Below, one piece after another: positions 1-8,196 of a stretch of 20,884 nucleotides of DNA (positions are counted from its first letter, which is position 1; each line of letters begins with the position of its first letter). The notes below the pieces were generated by a model that saw only the letters and a program-made list of their open reading frames with translations, was not told the DNA's origin and searched no databases. Source of the stretch: Acidobacteriota bacterium (GTDB lineage Bacteria; Acidobacteriota; Vicinamibacteria; Marinacidobacterales; SMYC01); assembly GCA_029263435.1 (NCBI GenBank), contig JAJCXL010000046.1:1-20884 (forward strand), read 5' to 3'. The position numbers were made by a program, and so were the translations under genes.

Positions 1-185
1 ACGATGAACAATCCGAAGCCGAGAAAGACGACCACGACGAATCCCAAGCTGCACCCGATCAACGCTGCGATGTTTTGACTCGACACCGCCTGGTAGAAGC
101 CGTAACCGGCCGCGAGCGCGGCCACCGCGAGCACCGCAGCCATGACGAAACCCGAAGACGCTTGTTTTTGAACCTCTCGTATCAT
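1..185 (-). CDS. Membrane protein N-terminus, SPFH/band-7-like (partial)
   Basis: Only the first 61 codons lie in the window; the gene runs off the left edge. The product starts MIREVQKQASSGFVMAAV and has two hydrophobic stretches, about residues 12-29 and 38-61, separated by a short polar loop (QAVSSQN). This layout of a charged start, GFVM and two closely spaced membrane segments resembles the N-terminus of bacterial SPFH-domain (stomatin/prohibitin-like) proteins, but the SPFH domain itself lies outside the window, so the family is an inference. The ATG at 185 was chosen because GGAGG ends 8 nt upstream. The in-frame ATG at 191 is too close to that site. A palindrome-covered promoter precedes it. 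Confidence 0.5.
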   Translation of the reverse strand, partial: MIREVQKQASSGFVMAAVLAVAALAAGYGFYQAVSSQNIAALIGCSLGFVVVVFLGFGLFI

Positions 186-205
186 GCGCATCACCTCCCG
201 TGATG

Positions 206-235
206 AGATATCGATATGATATCATATCGATATCT
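206..235. promoter_or_regulatory. 30-bp perfect palindrome, probable operator
   Basis: Positions 206-235 form a perfect 15+15 inverted repeat with no central gap. It is built from two identical 10-bp palindromes, ATATCGATAT at 208-217 and 224-233, around GATATC at 218-223, so the repeated units are 16 bp apart centre to centre. It is strikingly AT-rich against its surroundings and overlaps the -10 box, spacer and probable start site of the promoter for the gene at 1-185. This suits a repressor that binds as two dimers. The regulator is not in the window; PadR- or ribbon-helix-helix-type proteins are guesses only. Confidence 0.7.
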
Positions 236-244
236 AGGTGACAA
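216..244 (-). promoter_or_regulatory. Sigma70-type promoter for the SPFH-like gene
   Basis: On the minus strand a -35 box TTGTCA (239-244) and a -10 box TATCAT (216-221) are separated by exactly 17 nt. Each matches the consensus at five of six positions. The start site would fall near 209, giving a leader of about 24 nt that contains the GGAGG ribosome site of the gene starting at 185. The -10 and most of the spacer lie inside the palindrome at 206-235. Confidence 0.6.
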
Positions 245-272
245 TGCGGTGCTAGAGACGACGCTGGGACCT

Positions 273-1973
273 CTAGGGAGTCTCGACGCCGAGAGTCTTC
301 GCCGTCGCAGCCATCTGGGAGTCTCCCAGCACCTCCTCGAGGAGTCGGTCCGAGATGAACTGCCACACGTTCTCCGGGAGCTCGGTCTCGACGTTAGGAT
401 CGGCGTCGTTCGGATCCGTGAACAAGAACAACACCTCGGTGAGACCGGTAGCGGGATAGCCCGGCCCCGGAACCCAGCCGTCCCCGTCCTGGTCCACATA
501 GGGATCGTTCGCATGAACCGGGGAGAGCGCGTAGGGTGCGCTAGGAAGGTTCAAAAGCTCGCTTATCTGCTCGAGCATGAAGTTCGCGATCAGCGCGTGG
601 CCCGTGTAGCCTGGATGGACGCCGTCGAGGCTGAACGCGCCTCCGCGAGCCCATTTTCGCGTCAGCCGCTTTCCGTTCACTTCAGTGATGAGATCCCCGG
701 CCAGATTGTCATTCAGTACGCCACCGATATCGACTAAATGCGCGTTCGGTCTCGATGCCGCGGCAGTAGCCAGAACCTGGTTGAAGCCGTCGATGCGTTG
801 GCGGATCGATGCGCCCTCCGCCTCGGAGAGCACGAGACCATCCCGCTGGACGCCATCTAGCTCCAGTGCTTGGTTCACTTCCGCGGCGGTGTGGCCCGTG
901 CTCATCAAGGTGTACATCATCCCGAACGTGAGCAAGGAGATTCGATCCCCCCGAAACGGATCTGCGATCGGCACCGACGGTTCGCTGACCCGAGCAAAAG
1001 TCGGCGGGACCGTATAAGACGGGTCGAGCTTTTGGAGATAGAACTCGATATCCTCGGAATCGAAGAGATAGCCGACCGCGCTGTAGTAGGGAAGCGTCGC
1101 GACCAAGATATCCGTCTGAATAGGAGACCTTTGAGCCGAGAGATCGAGGACACTGAGAAGGAGCTCGATCTGAGCTTCGAAATCGTCGAGCTTCGTGAGA
1201 TTGCGCTGAACGAACGTCGCGGCATAGGGCTCGAACGACAGGGCTCCGAGTCCGTCGCCGACGTTCAGTAGGAGCGTCAGAAGAGGATCGAGCTCCGGCC
1301 CCACGAGATCGACGGGTATCGGCAGAAAAAGTGGGTTCTCGCCGAACAGCCCCAGCGCGGAGGAGCTCGAATCATTATTGCCGACCCAAAACATCACGAT
1401 CGCGTTGTCCATGCCAGCGAGCGGGCCGGCAGCGCGGATGAGCCACGAGGCGGCACCTATCTGAGTCATCGGTTTTCTCGCCAGGACGTTGATCGGATAG
1501 ATGACTTTGTCATATGGATCGGACAAGGATGCCGGGGTGACGTTCTCCGCAATGTAGTCGAGGTTGAACGCGTTCTCACTCTTACCCACCCGAGGACCGT
1601 ACTCGATCCCGAGCACGCTGAACGCATCGGCTCCGTCGACGGCGAGGTTGGTAGGCAAAGAAAACGGCATCAAGCGGTTCTCGTTGAAATCGAAGAACGG
1701 CTGGCTGAACGCGATGGAGCTACCGCTTTTCGCCAAAGCGAGTGCCACGAGCTGAAGGTAGCTGTGAGCGGAGTTCACGATGTTGTTCGTCGCATCGAGA
1801 GTTCCGTGCGTGAGACTGTCTCCAGTTCCGATCAGCAGATACTTTTCCTGACTCTGCGGTGAGCCTTCTTGCGCGAAAGCCGCGCTCCGACTCGTCGGTA
1901 GGAAAGCAACACAGCTCACGATCGAGGCCGCTACGAGCACTCGAAGGATCGTTTTTCGTTTCGTCTCGGGCAT
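273..1973 (-). CDS. Secreted SGNH/GDSL-family hydrolase
   Basis: A 566-residue exported protein of the SGNH lipase/esterase superfamily. A positively charged start (MPETKRKTILRV), a hydrophobic core and an AFAQE-like cleavage region form a signal peptide. Block I is GTGDSLTHG, with nucleophile Ser53; block III is FWVGNND near residue 200; block V is SLDGVHPGYTGH near residue 450, giving Asp and His of the triad. Near the C-terminus VDQDGDGWVPGPGY and TDPNDADPN look like calcium-binding loops. At 566 residues it is longer than typical SGNH enzymes, with long insertions between blocks. The substrate cannot be told. The ATG at 1973 is preferred over the in-frame ATG at 1985 because the latter lies inside the likely -10 box (TATGAT), which stands 7 nt before 1973. 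Confidence 0.85.
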   Translation of the reverse strand: MPETKRKTILRVLVAASIVSCVAFLPTSRSAAFAQEGSPQSQEKYLLIGTGDSLTHGTLDATNNIVNSAHSYLQLVALALAKSGSSIAFSQPFFDFNENRLMPFSLPTNLAVDGADAFSVLGIEYGPRVGKSENAFNLDYIAENVTPASLSDPYDKVIYPINVLARKPMTQIGAASWLIRAAGPLAGMDNAIVMFWVGNNDSSSSALGLFGENPLFLPIPVDLVGPELDPLLTLLLNVGDGLGALSFEPYAATFVQRNLTKLDDFEAQIELLLSVLDLSAQRSPIQTDILVATLPYYSAVGYLFDSEDIEFYLQKLDPSYTVPPTFARVSEPSVPIADPFRGDRISLLTFGMMYTLMSTGHTAAEVNQALELDGVQRDGLVLSEAEGASIRQRIDGFNQVLATAAASRPNAHLVDIGGVLNDNLAGDLITEVNGKRLTRKWARGGAFSLDGVHPGYTGHALIANFMLEQISELLNLPSAPYALSPVHANDPYVDQDGDGWVPGPGYPATGLTEVLFLFTDPNDADPNVETELPENVWQFISDRLLEEVLGDSQMAATAKTLGVETP

Positions 1974-1980
1974 GGCCTCG

Positions 1981-2010
1981 ATCATAGATCGCCCGAGTGT
2001 GGCTTGAGAA
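1981..2010 (-). promoter_or_regulatory. Promoter of the SGNH gene, probably leaderless
   Basis: On the minus strand TATGAT (1981-1986) matches the -10 consensus at five of six positions and is followed after 7 nt (CGAGGCC) by the ATG at 1973. A weak -35 candidate TTCTCA (2005-2010) lies 18 nt upstream. Transcription would begin at or within a base or two of the start codon. No Shine-Dalgarno sequence is properly spaced. Confidence 0.5.
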
Positions 2011-2281
2011 GCCCGACGCTTTCGACGAGGTGTAGGTGAAAGACCCTAGGCGAACCAGAGAGTTTACCTAAGCCATAGTGACAAAAGGCCTTGCCCGGAT
2101 CGCCATGATCCGGCATTCCCGTTCTACTACCTCGTCGACGCGATGTTCATCCTAGGCGCGAAGCGCCGCTGCCTCCACGACCGTCTGTCGAGAACGAACC
2201 GTAGTGGAGACGCTAGCGTGAGCGAGCCCAGCAACCCGATCGCTCTCGACACTCCAGAGAACGTCTGCGTGCGGCTCCGCC
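1987..2281. other. Intergenic stretch without a recognisable gene
   Basis: Apart from the SGNH promoter at its left edge, I see no supported gene here. Plus frame 1 stays open across it and encodes a mildly hydrophobic piece, FYYLVDAMFILGA, near 2122-2160. That could be a decayed membrane segment of the broken DUF58 gene that follows, but the intervening sequence does not connect well to it. Confidence 0.4.
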
Positions 2282-3384
2282 TTGCATCATTCAGCAGATC
2301 CTCGAATCCGTCCCGCCGCCGCGCTCGTGATCCCACGTCCTCGTCTCTTCATCGGCATCGATCGGGAGGTGAAGGGTGTCGTTTCGGTGGGAGAAGAACA
2401 CGTTGTGGTGCTGCGGGCTACGTCCCAGGAGACGAGAGAGCTGGAGATCGAGACCTTCGACGAGCCACCAAGAAGGAGTTTGGCGACCGGCGTGCCGGCG
2501 AAGATGGTCCTTCCGTAGGGGTCGAGCGGCGGCGACCTATCAGTGGCGCCCTGAGCGACGAGGAGACTTCTCTTTCTCGAACAGGCACATACGTTGTTCG
2601 AGCCCGTGGCGATGGGTGTGACGCTTCTTGCGGTGGCGCGGGGTGGACGGTGATATCGATGGCTTACGGAGTACCGCAGGGGCGGTACGAAACGACAGGT
2701 GGACTGGCGGGCCACCGCCAAACGCCGGGTCCTGATCACTCGCGAGTACGCTCTCACGCGCAGTCAGGAGCTAGTCGTCCTGCTCGACTGCGGCCTGGCG
2801 ACGAGCGGTGGAGCTCGATCGGGCTCGCAATTGGACTCGCTTCTTTCGGCTGCGATTTTCCTGAGTCACGTCGCGCTTCGCCGCGGCGACCGGGTATCCC
2901 TGCTCGTCTTTTCCGACCGCAGCGACCGCGACGTGGGATCGCTTCGAGGCGCGGCGGGCAAGTCGAGGCTGATCCGAAGCACGTATGATTCGAGCCGAGC
3001 GCGCGAGTCGCGGATTATCGGATCGCGCGGGACTATCTGGATCGGCGCGCGAGAAAACGAGCGCTAGTGCTTCTCATCACCGGAGCCTGTGACGCCTCTG
3101 ACGTGGACGCCATTCTCACCGAGACCCGATCGCTTCCGCGAGCACACGCGTTCGCGTGCATCTTCGTGAAGGACGAACGCTTGGCCACACTCGCCGAGCA
3201 GGAACCTTCGTCGGATCTGGAAGCTCTCGAAGTCCAGGCTGCGACTCAGATGCTCGAGGCTCGGGAGAGGCAGCTCGAGACCGCCCGACAGGCGGGTATC
3301 GAGGCGATCGGCACCGCGCCGCGGGAAGCCGCGGCGCGGGCCGTCCAACATTACCTCACCATCAGAGCTCGCCGAAATCTCTAG
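2282..3384 (+). pseudogene. Broken DUF58-domain protein gene
   Basis: DUF58 motifs appear in family order but in different frames. Frame 2 (about 2335-2470) reads REVKGVVSVGEEHVVVLRA then TFDEPPR. Frame 3 (about 2540-2618) reads ATYQWRPERRGDFSF and HIRCSSPWRWV before a stop. Frame 2 (about 2660-2990) reads LTEYRRGGTKRQ, then VDWRATAKRRVLITREYA and LRRGDRVSLLVFSDR. Frame 1 (about 2989-3384) reads ADYRIARDYLDRRARKRALV and continues to a normal DUF58-like C-terminus. At least three frame changes, in-frame stops and a shortened segment near 2640-2660 rule out one product. The last shift, near 2989, would be repaired by a single T. Intact DUF58 proteins are membrane proteins often paired with MoxR ATPases; none is present here. 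The N-terminal membrane part is not recognised and the start is approximate. Confidence 0.75.
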
Positions 3385-6300
3385 AACGGCGAGATCCTGA
3401 ACCCATCGATCCTAAGCTGGACGCTAAATCCGCCCAAGCCGCCCGCGGGCAGCTCGTCATTGAACTCACCGTCGCCCCACACCGACACATCGGCGTCGAT
3501 GCCCAGGCCACCACTTCGGGTGACGTAGAGATTGCCGTCGCGGGCAAACTGGAACGCTTTTCCTTCACCCAGATCCGCAGAGTCGACACCGGGCTGGGAC
3601 GTGTCGAGGTCGAAGTCGCTCAGACCGCTCGCGATCCCCGCCGCGTACAAAGTGCTCGTGAAAGAGACGACGCAGACGTTCGCGTCGAAGATCTCTTCGG
3701 ACGCGAGGAAAAACACCACCGCTTCTCTTACGTCACCGACCTGTCCAATCGTGACCGCCTGCTCCCACATGCGCTCGTTAATCCTGAAAATCTGCTCGAA
3801 CGGAGGTGGGTCCGTGGCCGCGTATTGAAAAGTGTTGGAGCCGTCGGGATCACTGTCGATCCAAATGCGAAACTTGAACCCGGTAGCGGGCACCGGGGCT
3901 CGACGGTCGCCTCCCGAGCCCGCCATCACGAAGACTTTGGATGGATCGAGAACGTCGTTCAGGATCGTCACGGGTGCTGTGATCGGATGCTCTAGCCCCA
4001 TTTCAGCGAACACCCCGAAGGTCCAATTCGCGGGATCGAGGTCCAACGTATTCAGCTTCAGGACGCGCCCCTGCATATCGGGGATATAGACCCTGGTCAC
4101 GAAGTCTTTGTTATCCGCGGCATCTTCCTCGTGAGGATTGAACAGCGTCGCCCGGGCCGGCATCGCGTTGTACGGGATCGGAGCGGTCGGGTCGCTCGCA
4201 GGCATCTGAGCGCGATGATAAATGAAGCCGTCTTCGACCCTGAACGCGAACAGAAACTGGCCTTCGAAGTCTGCGTTGTCACAGCCGTAGCCGCCTCCAG
4301 CCCAGACGAGCCATTGGTCCGCCGTCACATCCGTCGGGCTCGGTACCGATGCGGTATTCACCGGCCCTAGAACCGGCACCGACCACGTCTCCCCGCACCC
4401 GTCAATCGGCCCTTCGACGATGCCTTCTCGATTGCCGCGATTCCAAAGCTGTTTCAGCGTGGTTGGGTTGGTCGGGACGGTCGTCACATCGAGCGCAGTG
4501 ATGAAGCGACCCCCTTTGCCTCGCCCATAGACGAGAACGGTATGCCATTCGTCGTCGGCACCGCGGTCCGAGCGCATGAAGACGTCGTCCGAGGTGGGAT
4601 TGCCAGAGAGGGCGAACTGGTGGTTCACGACGTTATTCGCTTCTTTGACGACGACCTCGACAATGTCTTTTAGGGTGTCTCGACTACCGGGTGTCTCGCT
4701 CGGGTCGAGACCAAGAGTGTCGTCCGCGATAAAAGCGACGACCTCCGTTCCGAACTGGCCGTCGAAGCCGTGCAGCACTCCGAAGTTGGACGTGTAGTAG
4801 ACCATCGTCCTTCGGTTGATGTGGTCCCAATAGAATCCGTCACCGGGCTCCTCGCCACCGACACCGTATTCGGTGCCGTGGTTCAAAGGCGGATCGAAGT
4901 CCGGGGAGCGAGGCGGCTCCGAGATCACCGCGACACTTCCACCGGTGTTCTCGTAGAGCTTCCAAGTCGGGGTGACCCCGTCGGCTTCGAAGCGAGTCAG
5001 GTTCAACCCACCGCCGGCGTTATAGATCAGTCCGGTCCCGCCGGGGCTCTTGTCGACGAACAGTCGGAACCCTCGGGTCACGGCCACGACGATATCGCGG
5101 GCGTCGTCATCCGTTCGGGCGCCGACGCCGTCGAGCGAGCTCAAATAGCCGGCGCTCACTCCCAAATCGGCAGGCGTGACGTTGGCCACGTTGAACGGCA
5201 TCACGGCATTCGAGCCGCGTCGAGAGAAAAACATCGGGCGGGCCGCCGGGTCATCGTCTTGGAGCTCCACGCCTGCATCCCATATCGCCGTGAAGTCGGC
5301 CACTCGATCGACACGCGGCCGGAGCGGCGACGTGTCGGAGGGATCGGCTTTCTCGACTTTATAGATGTTGGTCGCGGTGAGGTGTCCTTTGAATCCGGGA
5401 ACCTCGACCGAAGTCGCGAACTGCACGTTGTTCCGGTGGTTCGAGCGAATCTGTCGGGCGGTGCGATATTCGAGAGGATCCGAGCCGGGTCCCGGCATGA
5501 TGTCCGAAGCGACCTCGGTGGGATTGGTGTGGGTCGAGATCACTTCTTTCACGCTCGCCACCGTCGCGGCACCGAGCGCGAGCCTGGAAGCGGGGATACT
5601 GACGCGAGAGAGGATGTCCTCGAAAGCCTGGACCAGACCCGCCTCGTTATCGGCAAAAAAAGCGGGGCTCATCTCGGCGCGGGGTCGACCCGAAACGCCT
5701 CGATCCGTCAGCGCCGCGCCGCTCGCCATCCAAGCGATGGTGTTGATGCGGCGTTTGTCGACGAAGGTGAGGTCCATCCCAATCACGAAAGCGTTTCCCG
5801 CCGAGCCGTCGATATTCGGGTCGATGGACTGGAGAGCCGCCTCCGCCTTGAGTCCAGCGTTGTACGCCGCGCGATCGGGCTCCGCGACGAACGTAGGTGT
5901 CGGCGGGAAAGCGCCTGGTCCGCTGACCTCAGGGTCAGGGTTGGCCTGATTGGGGCGCATCGCGACGTTGGGCGTGAGATTGTTGATGTCGTTGGGGTCG
6001 TAGCCGCCGGACGTGCATTCGCACGTGTCCTGCCCGTCCGTGAGCAGAATGATGAAATTTTTCTGGTCGGGCAAAAGGCCACTCACGTAGTCGGTCGTGC
6101 TGGCGGGCGTACCGAAGTCCGGTCGATGCTTGCCTCGGAGGTACTCCGCGATATCCGAGAACGCGACACCAATCGGCGTGATGCCCGTTGGAACGATTCC
6201 GTTGAGGATACTCTCGATATCCGGACGGGAATCGAGGCCGCACCGCCCGGGTGGCGAAATGGTGGTGTCTTTCAGACCCACGCACCCGTCGGGCTTGTCA

Positions 6301-6752
6301 GAATACTTGTCCAGGTCGTCATTCGCGTCGATCCGACGGACGAAGCCACCGCCGACAGCGGGCTCGAAACAACGACCACCACCGGGCACCGCCAAGCTGG
6401 GCGGGATCGCGGGGTTGTCTTTGGCCTCATCGAAATGCGCGAAGCCCCAGTTGACCAGCGGCCGCCCCGCAGCATCTTCCAGGGTGTCCATCAAGCTGAT
6501 GATGACGCGCCGGGCGACATCGATCTTCCTGTCGGGGCCGCCGGAGGAAAAACGATCCAACATCGACAAGGAGCTATCGAGAACGACCCACACGTTGTGG
6601 CGTGGGCCGGAGTTCACGACGTCGAGAGGATCGAGTCCTCGACCGACGATGCACGGTGGGCTCTGCGCTTGGCCCGTGCTCGTCCACGAGATCGCGACCG
6701 CGACGGCGACGAGAGCAAGAACGGTCCTTTTCAGCGTTTGATTCAAAAGCAT
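3381..6752 (-). CDS. pilY1: PilY1-type pilus tip adhesin/biogenesis protein
   Basis: A 1123-residue exported protein of the PilY1 family, which primes type IV pilus assembly with the minor pilins and sits at the pilus tip. A signal peptide (MLLNQTLKRTVLALVAVAVA, cleavage near residue 30) leads into a von Willebrand A-like domain: WVVLDSSLSM gives the MIDAS motif (Asp59, Ser61, Ser63), the TGITPIG region (about 189-195) a Thr and LLTDGQD (237-242) an Asp. Cysteines cluster in QDTCECTSGG. The C-terminal half carries the PilY1 beta-propeller signature (YYTSNFGVLHGFDG, near 655-668). It is the last gene of a four-gene minus-strand operon, 31 nt after pilX. Its TAG stop overlaps, in the palindrome CTAG (3381-3384), the TAG of the convergent DUF58 remnant. 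Confidence 0.92.
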   Translation of the reverse strand: MLLNQTLKRTVLALVAVAVAISWTSTGQAQSPPCIVGRGLDPLDVVNSGPRHNVWVVLDSSLSMLDRFSSGGPDRKIDVARRVIISLMDTLEDAAGRPLVNWGFAHFDEAKDNPAIPPSLAVPGGGRCFEPAVGGGFVRRIDANDDLDKYSDKPDGCVGLKDTTISPPGRCGLDSRPDIESILNGIVPTGITPIGVAFSDIAEYLRGKHRPDFGTPASTTDYVSGLLPDQKNFIILLTDGQDTCECTSGGYDPNDINNLTPNVAMRPNQANPDPEVSGPGAFPPTPTFVAEPDRAAYNAGLKAEAALQSIDPNIDGSAGNAFVIGMDLTFVDKRRINTIAWMASGAALTDRGVSGRPRAEMSPAFFADNEAGLVQAFEDILSRVSIPASRLALGAATVASVKEVISTHTNPTEVASDIMPGPGSDPLEYRTARQIRSNHRNNVQFATSVEVPGFKGHLTATNIYKVEKADPSDTSPLRPRVDRVADFTAIWDAGVELQDDDPAARPMFFSRRGSNAVMPFNVANVTPADLGVSAGYLSSLDGVGARTDDDARDIVVAVTRGFRLFVDKSPGGTGLIYNAGGGLNLTRFEADGVTPTWKLYENTGGSVAVISEPPRSPDFDPPLNHGTEYGVGGEEPGDGFYWDHINRRTMVYYTSNFGVLHGFDGQFGTEVVAFIADDTLGLDPSETPGSRDTLKDIVEVVVKEANNVVNHQFALSGNPTSDDVFMRSDRGADDEWHTVLVYGRGKGGRFITALDVTTVPTNPTTLKQLWNRGNREGIVEGPIDGCGETWSVPVLGPVNTASVPSPTDVTADQWLVWAGGGYGCDNADFEGQFLFAFRVEDGFIYHRAQMPASDPTAPIPYNAMPARATLFNPHEEDAADNKDFVTRVYIPDMQGRVLKLNTLDLDPANWTFGVFAEMGLEHPITAPVTILNDVLDPSKVFVMAGSGGDRRAPVPATGFKFRIWIDSDPDGSNTFQYAATDPPPFEQIFRINERMWEQAVTIGQVGDVREAVVFFLASEEIFDANVCVVSFTSTLYAAGIASGLSDFDLDTSQPGVDSADLGEGKAFQFARDGNLYVTRSGGLGIDADVSVWGDGEFNDELPAGGLGGFSVQLRIDGFRISPF

Positions 6753-6783
6753 GGCTATTTCCCCGCGAATGTTGAGATTTCGC

Positions 6784-7605
6784 TCAATTGCTACCTAGAG
6801 ATCCCGAACGAACTTGGTCATAGACGCCGCGACGTTGATCGCCGTCGCTCGCCCTGCTCGTGTCCGAGTACTGATCGCCCTCGATGCCGGCGCTGGCCGG
6901 CCGAATGGACATTTCCAAACGACGCACCGAGACGGCGCGTCCCGCGCCGGCGCCGCCCGTTCCCGGTGCGGTCCCCTCCGCGGTAAGAATGACTCGATCG
7001 TGCCGTCCGGCGGGAAGCGCTGCCGTCGGAGCGCCGTAATCGGTCACGCCCGCGACGGGTCGACGGACCCACAAAGTGATACTTCCCTCCACGTCAGCGA
7101 CGCCGTCTCCATCCAAGTCGCCCGGCGTCGTCACCGCGGGCTCGCGGAAATCGTACTGGGCCAACGAGCCGTCGACCCGAACGAGGACTCTTCCGATATA
7201 GACCCGAACGCAAGGTCCCCCACCTCCCGGCGGGCATCGGTCCGCGAAATACTGGTAGTCGCGGCAACCGGTGGCGGACGGGTTACAGGCGCCAGGCTCC
7301 GGATGCCCAACCCCCCAGGCCTGCGTGGCGTCAGGAACGGTGACGTTGGCCCGCGCCGGCGGCAGAATCTGAGCGAAGTCACCGGAGTTCAGCAAGTGGG
7401 CCGAGAGCTCGTTCTTTCCGTACTCGAGCGCCGCGTCAGCATTGAAAAAAGCCTGCTCGCCCCATCGATAGTTGATCGCGATGTCTTTTTCGGTCGTCGT
7501 GGTCAACATGAGAGCCATGCCGAGTATGGTCAGAACGAACAAGACCAGAATAGAAATGACGAACGCGGAACCCTCTTCGCGTGGTCGCGCTTCAAGTGTC
7601 ACCAT
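6784..7605 (-). CDS. pilX: PilX-like minor pilin assembly protein
   Basis: A 273-residue protein with the PilX N-terminal pattern: a short charged leader ending RPREEG, then a hydrophobic helix (SAFVISILVLFVLTILGMAL) and the conserved polar stretch that follows in this family (TTTEKDIAINYRWGEQAFF, with NADAALEYGKNEL). As in other PilX proteins there is no glutamate at position 5 of the mature helix. The remainder is a periplasmic domain with several cysteines (ACNPSATGC, DRCPPGGGGPC). Family knowledge: PilX-type minor pilins work with PilV, PilW, FimT/FimU and PilY1 to start pilus assembly. The ATG at 7605 was chosen over the in-frame ATG at 7626 because a purine-rich GGAAG lies upstream of it; the longer form adds only seven residues (MRKEAGK). 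It lies between pilV and pilY1. Confidence 0.82.
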   Translation of the reverse strand: MVTLEARPREEGSAFVISILVLFVLTILGMALMLTTTTEKDIAINYRWGEQAFFNADAALEYGKNELSAHLLNSGDFAQILPPARANVTVPDATQAWGVGHPEPGACNPSATGCRDYQYFADRCPPGGGGPCVRVYIGRVLVRVDGSLAQYDFREPAVTTPGDLDGDGVADVEGSITLWVRRPVAGVTDYGAPTAALPAGRHDRVILTAEGTAPGTGGAGAGRAVSVRRLEMSIRPASAGIEGDQYSDTSRASDGDQRRGVYDQVRSGSLGSN

Positions 7606-7634
7606 CTTTCCCGCTTCCTTCCTCATACGAGGTA

Positions 7635-7668
7635 CCCAATCAAAGGACTATGAGCTCCAACGATTGGG
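7635..7668. other. Small inverted repeat in the pilV-pilX gap
   Basis: CCCAATC (7635-7641) and GATTGGG (7662-7668) are perfect inverted arms around a 20-nt loop, in the gap between the pilV stop and the pilX start. No U-tract follows, so it is not a standard terminator. It could be an mRNA stem that affects pilX expression or processing, or it may be chance. Confidence 0.25.
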
Positions 7669-7669
7669 C

Positions 7670-8164
7670 TCAACCTACGTTGGCGCTTCTATAAGTAATG
7701 AAGTTCGCCTCACCAATGATGGCGAACTGATCCATCGTTCCACCCGCGGGGAGGGCGCGCACTCTAATTTGGACCATCTCGAGCGGCAAGTTGGTCGGAA
7801 CACTCGTCACCTGCCACCTCACCTCGAGAAAAGCCGTGCCTTGCGCGGTCGGAAGACCGTCCACATCGAAGTAGCTCACATAGCCGGCCACGGTCGCGTT
7901 GACCGCTCCGCCATCCACGAGCGCGGCGCTCCGCGTCCTGGTGGTCGGGTCCGTGTAGAACGGCGTGGCTTTGAGCCGCTCGAGCTGCTCTTTCGCGAGC
8001 GCCGAAGACGACGTCATGCGACCGGACAGCGAATTGGAGTTCGTCGCCAGCACCATCATTTGTGCCAGGGACAACAGTCCAACCGTGAGGATGACGATCG
8101 AGACCATGACCTCGACCAGGGTAAAGCCGTCCTCGCGTGATGCGAGGTGCGTCGATGCCTGCAT
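7670..8164 (-). CDS. pilV: PilV-like minor pilin
   Basis: A 164-residue type IV pilin-like protein. The prepilin leader ends SREDG and is followed by the methylated-Phe helix FTLVEVMVSIVILTVGLLSL, with glutamate at position 5; prepilin peptidase would cut after the glycine at residue 14. The family feature SSALAKEQLERLKATPF after the helix is typical of PilV. The ATG at 8164 is preferred because AGGAG stands 10 nt upstream. The in-frame ATG at 8188 would add eight residues (MKIRSGNP) and lacks a ribosome site. It is second in the operon, 32 nt after the fimT/gspH-like gene. Confidence 0.85.
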   Translation of the reverse strand: MQASTHLASREDGFTLVEVMVSIVILTVGLLSLAQMMVLATNSNSLSGRMTSSSALAKEQLERLKATPFYTDPTTRTRSAALVDGGAVNATVAGYVSYFDVDGLPTAQGTAFLEVRWQVTSVPTNLPLEMVQIRVRALPAGGTMDQFAIIGEANFITYRSANVG

Positions 8165-8196
8165 AGGGTTCCCGCTCCTAATTTTCATGACGGACT

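Noticed and set aside
252..276. CTAGAG/CTCTAG inverted repeat at the end of the SGNH gene as a terminator
   Set aside because: Only a 6-bp stem with a 13-nt loop and no T-tract on the minus strand.
1974..1985. ATG at 1985 as start of the SGNH gene
   Set aside because: This ATG is part of a near-consensus -10 hexamer TATGAT standing 7 nt before the ATG at 1973. It cannot be excluded, but it would add only MIEA.
2143..2988. 281-codon plus-strand open frame as a real gene
   Set aside because: Its translation is Arg/Ser/Gly-rich without motifs, and DUF58 blocks lie in the other two frames over the same span.
2282..3384. Programmed frameshifting in the DUF58 gene
   Set aside because: At least three shifts plus in-frame stops and missing sequence, with no slippery heptamer and stimulator seen, fit decay better than recoding.
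4770..6986. Long plus-strand open frame (738 codons) opposite pilY1
   Set aside because: It is the antisense shadow of pilY1: Arg/Val/Asp-rich with no motif, while the minus strand shows a signal peptide, MIDAS motif and PilY1 propeller signature.
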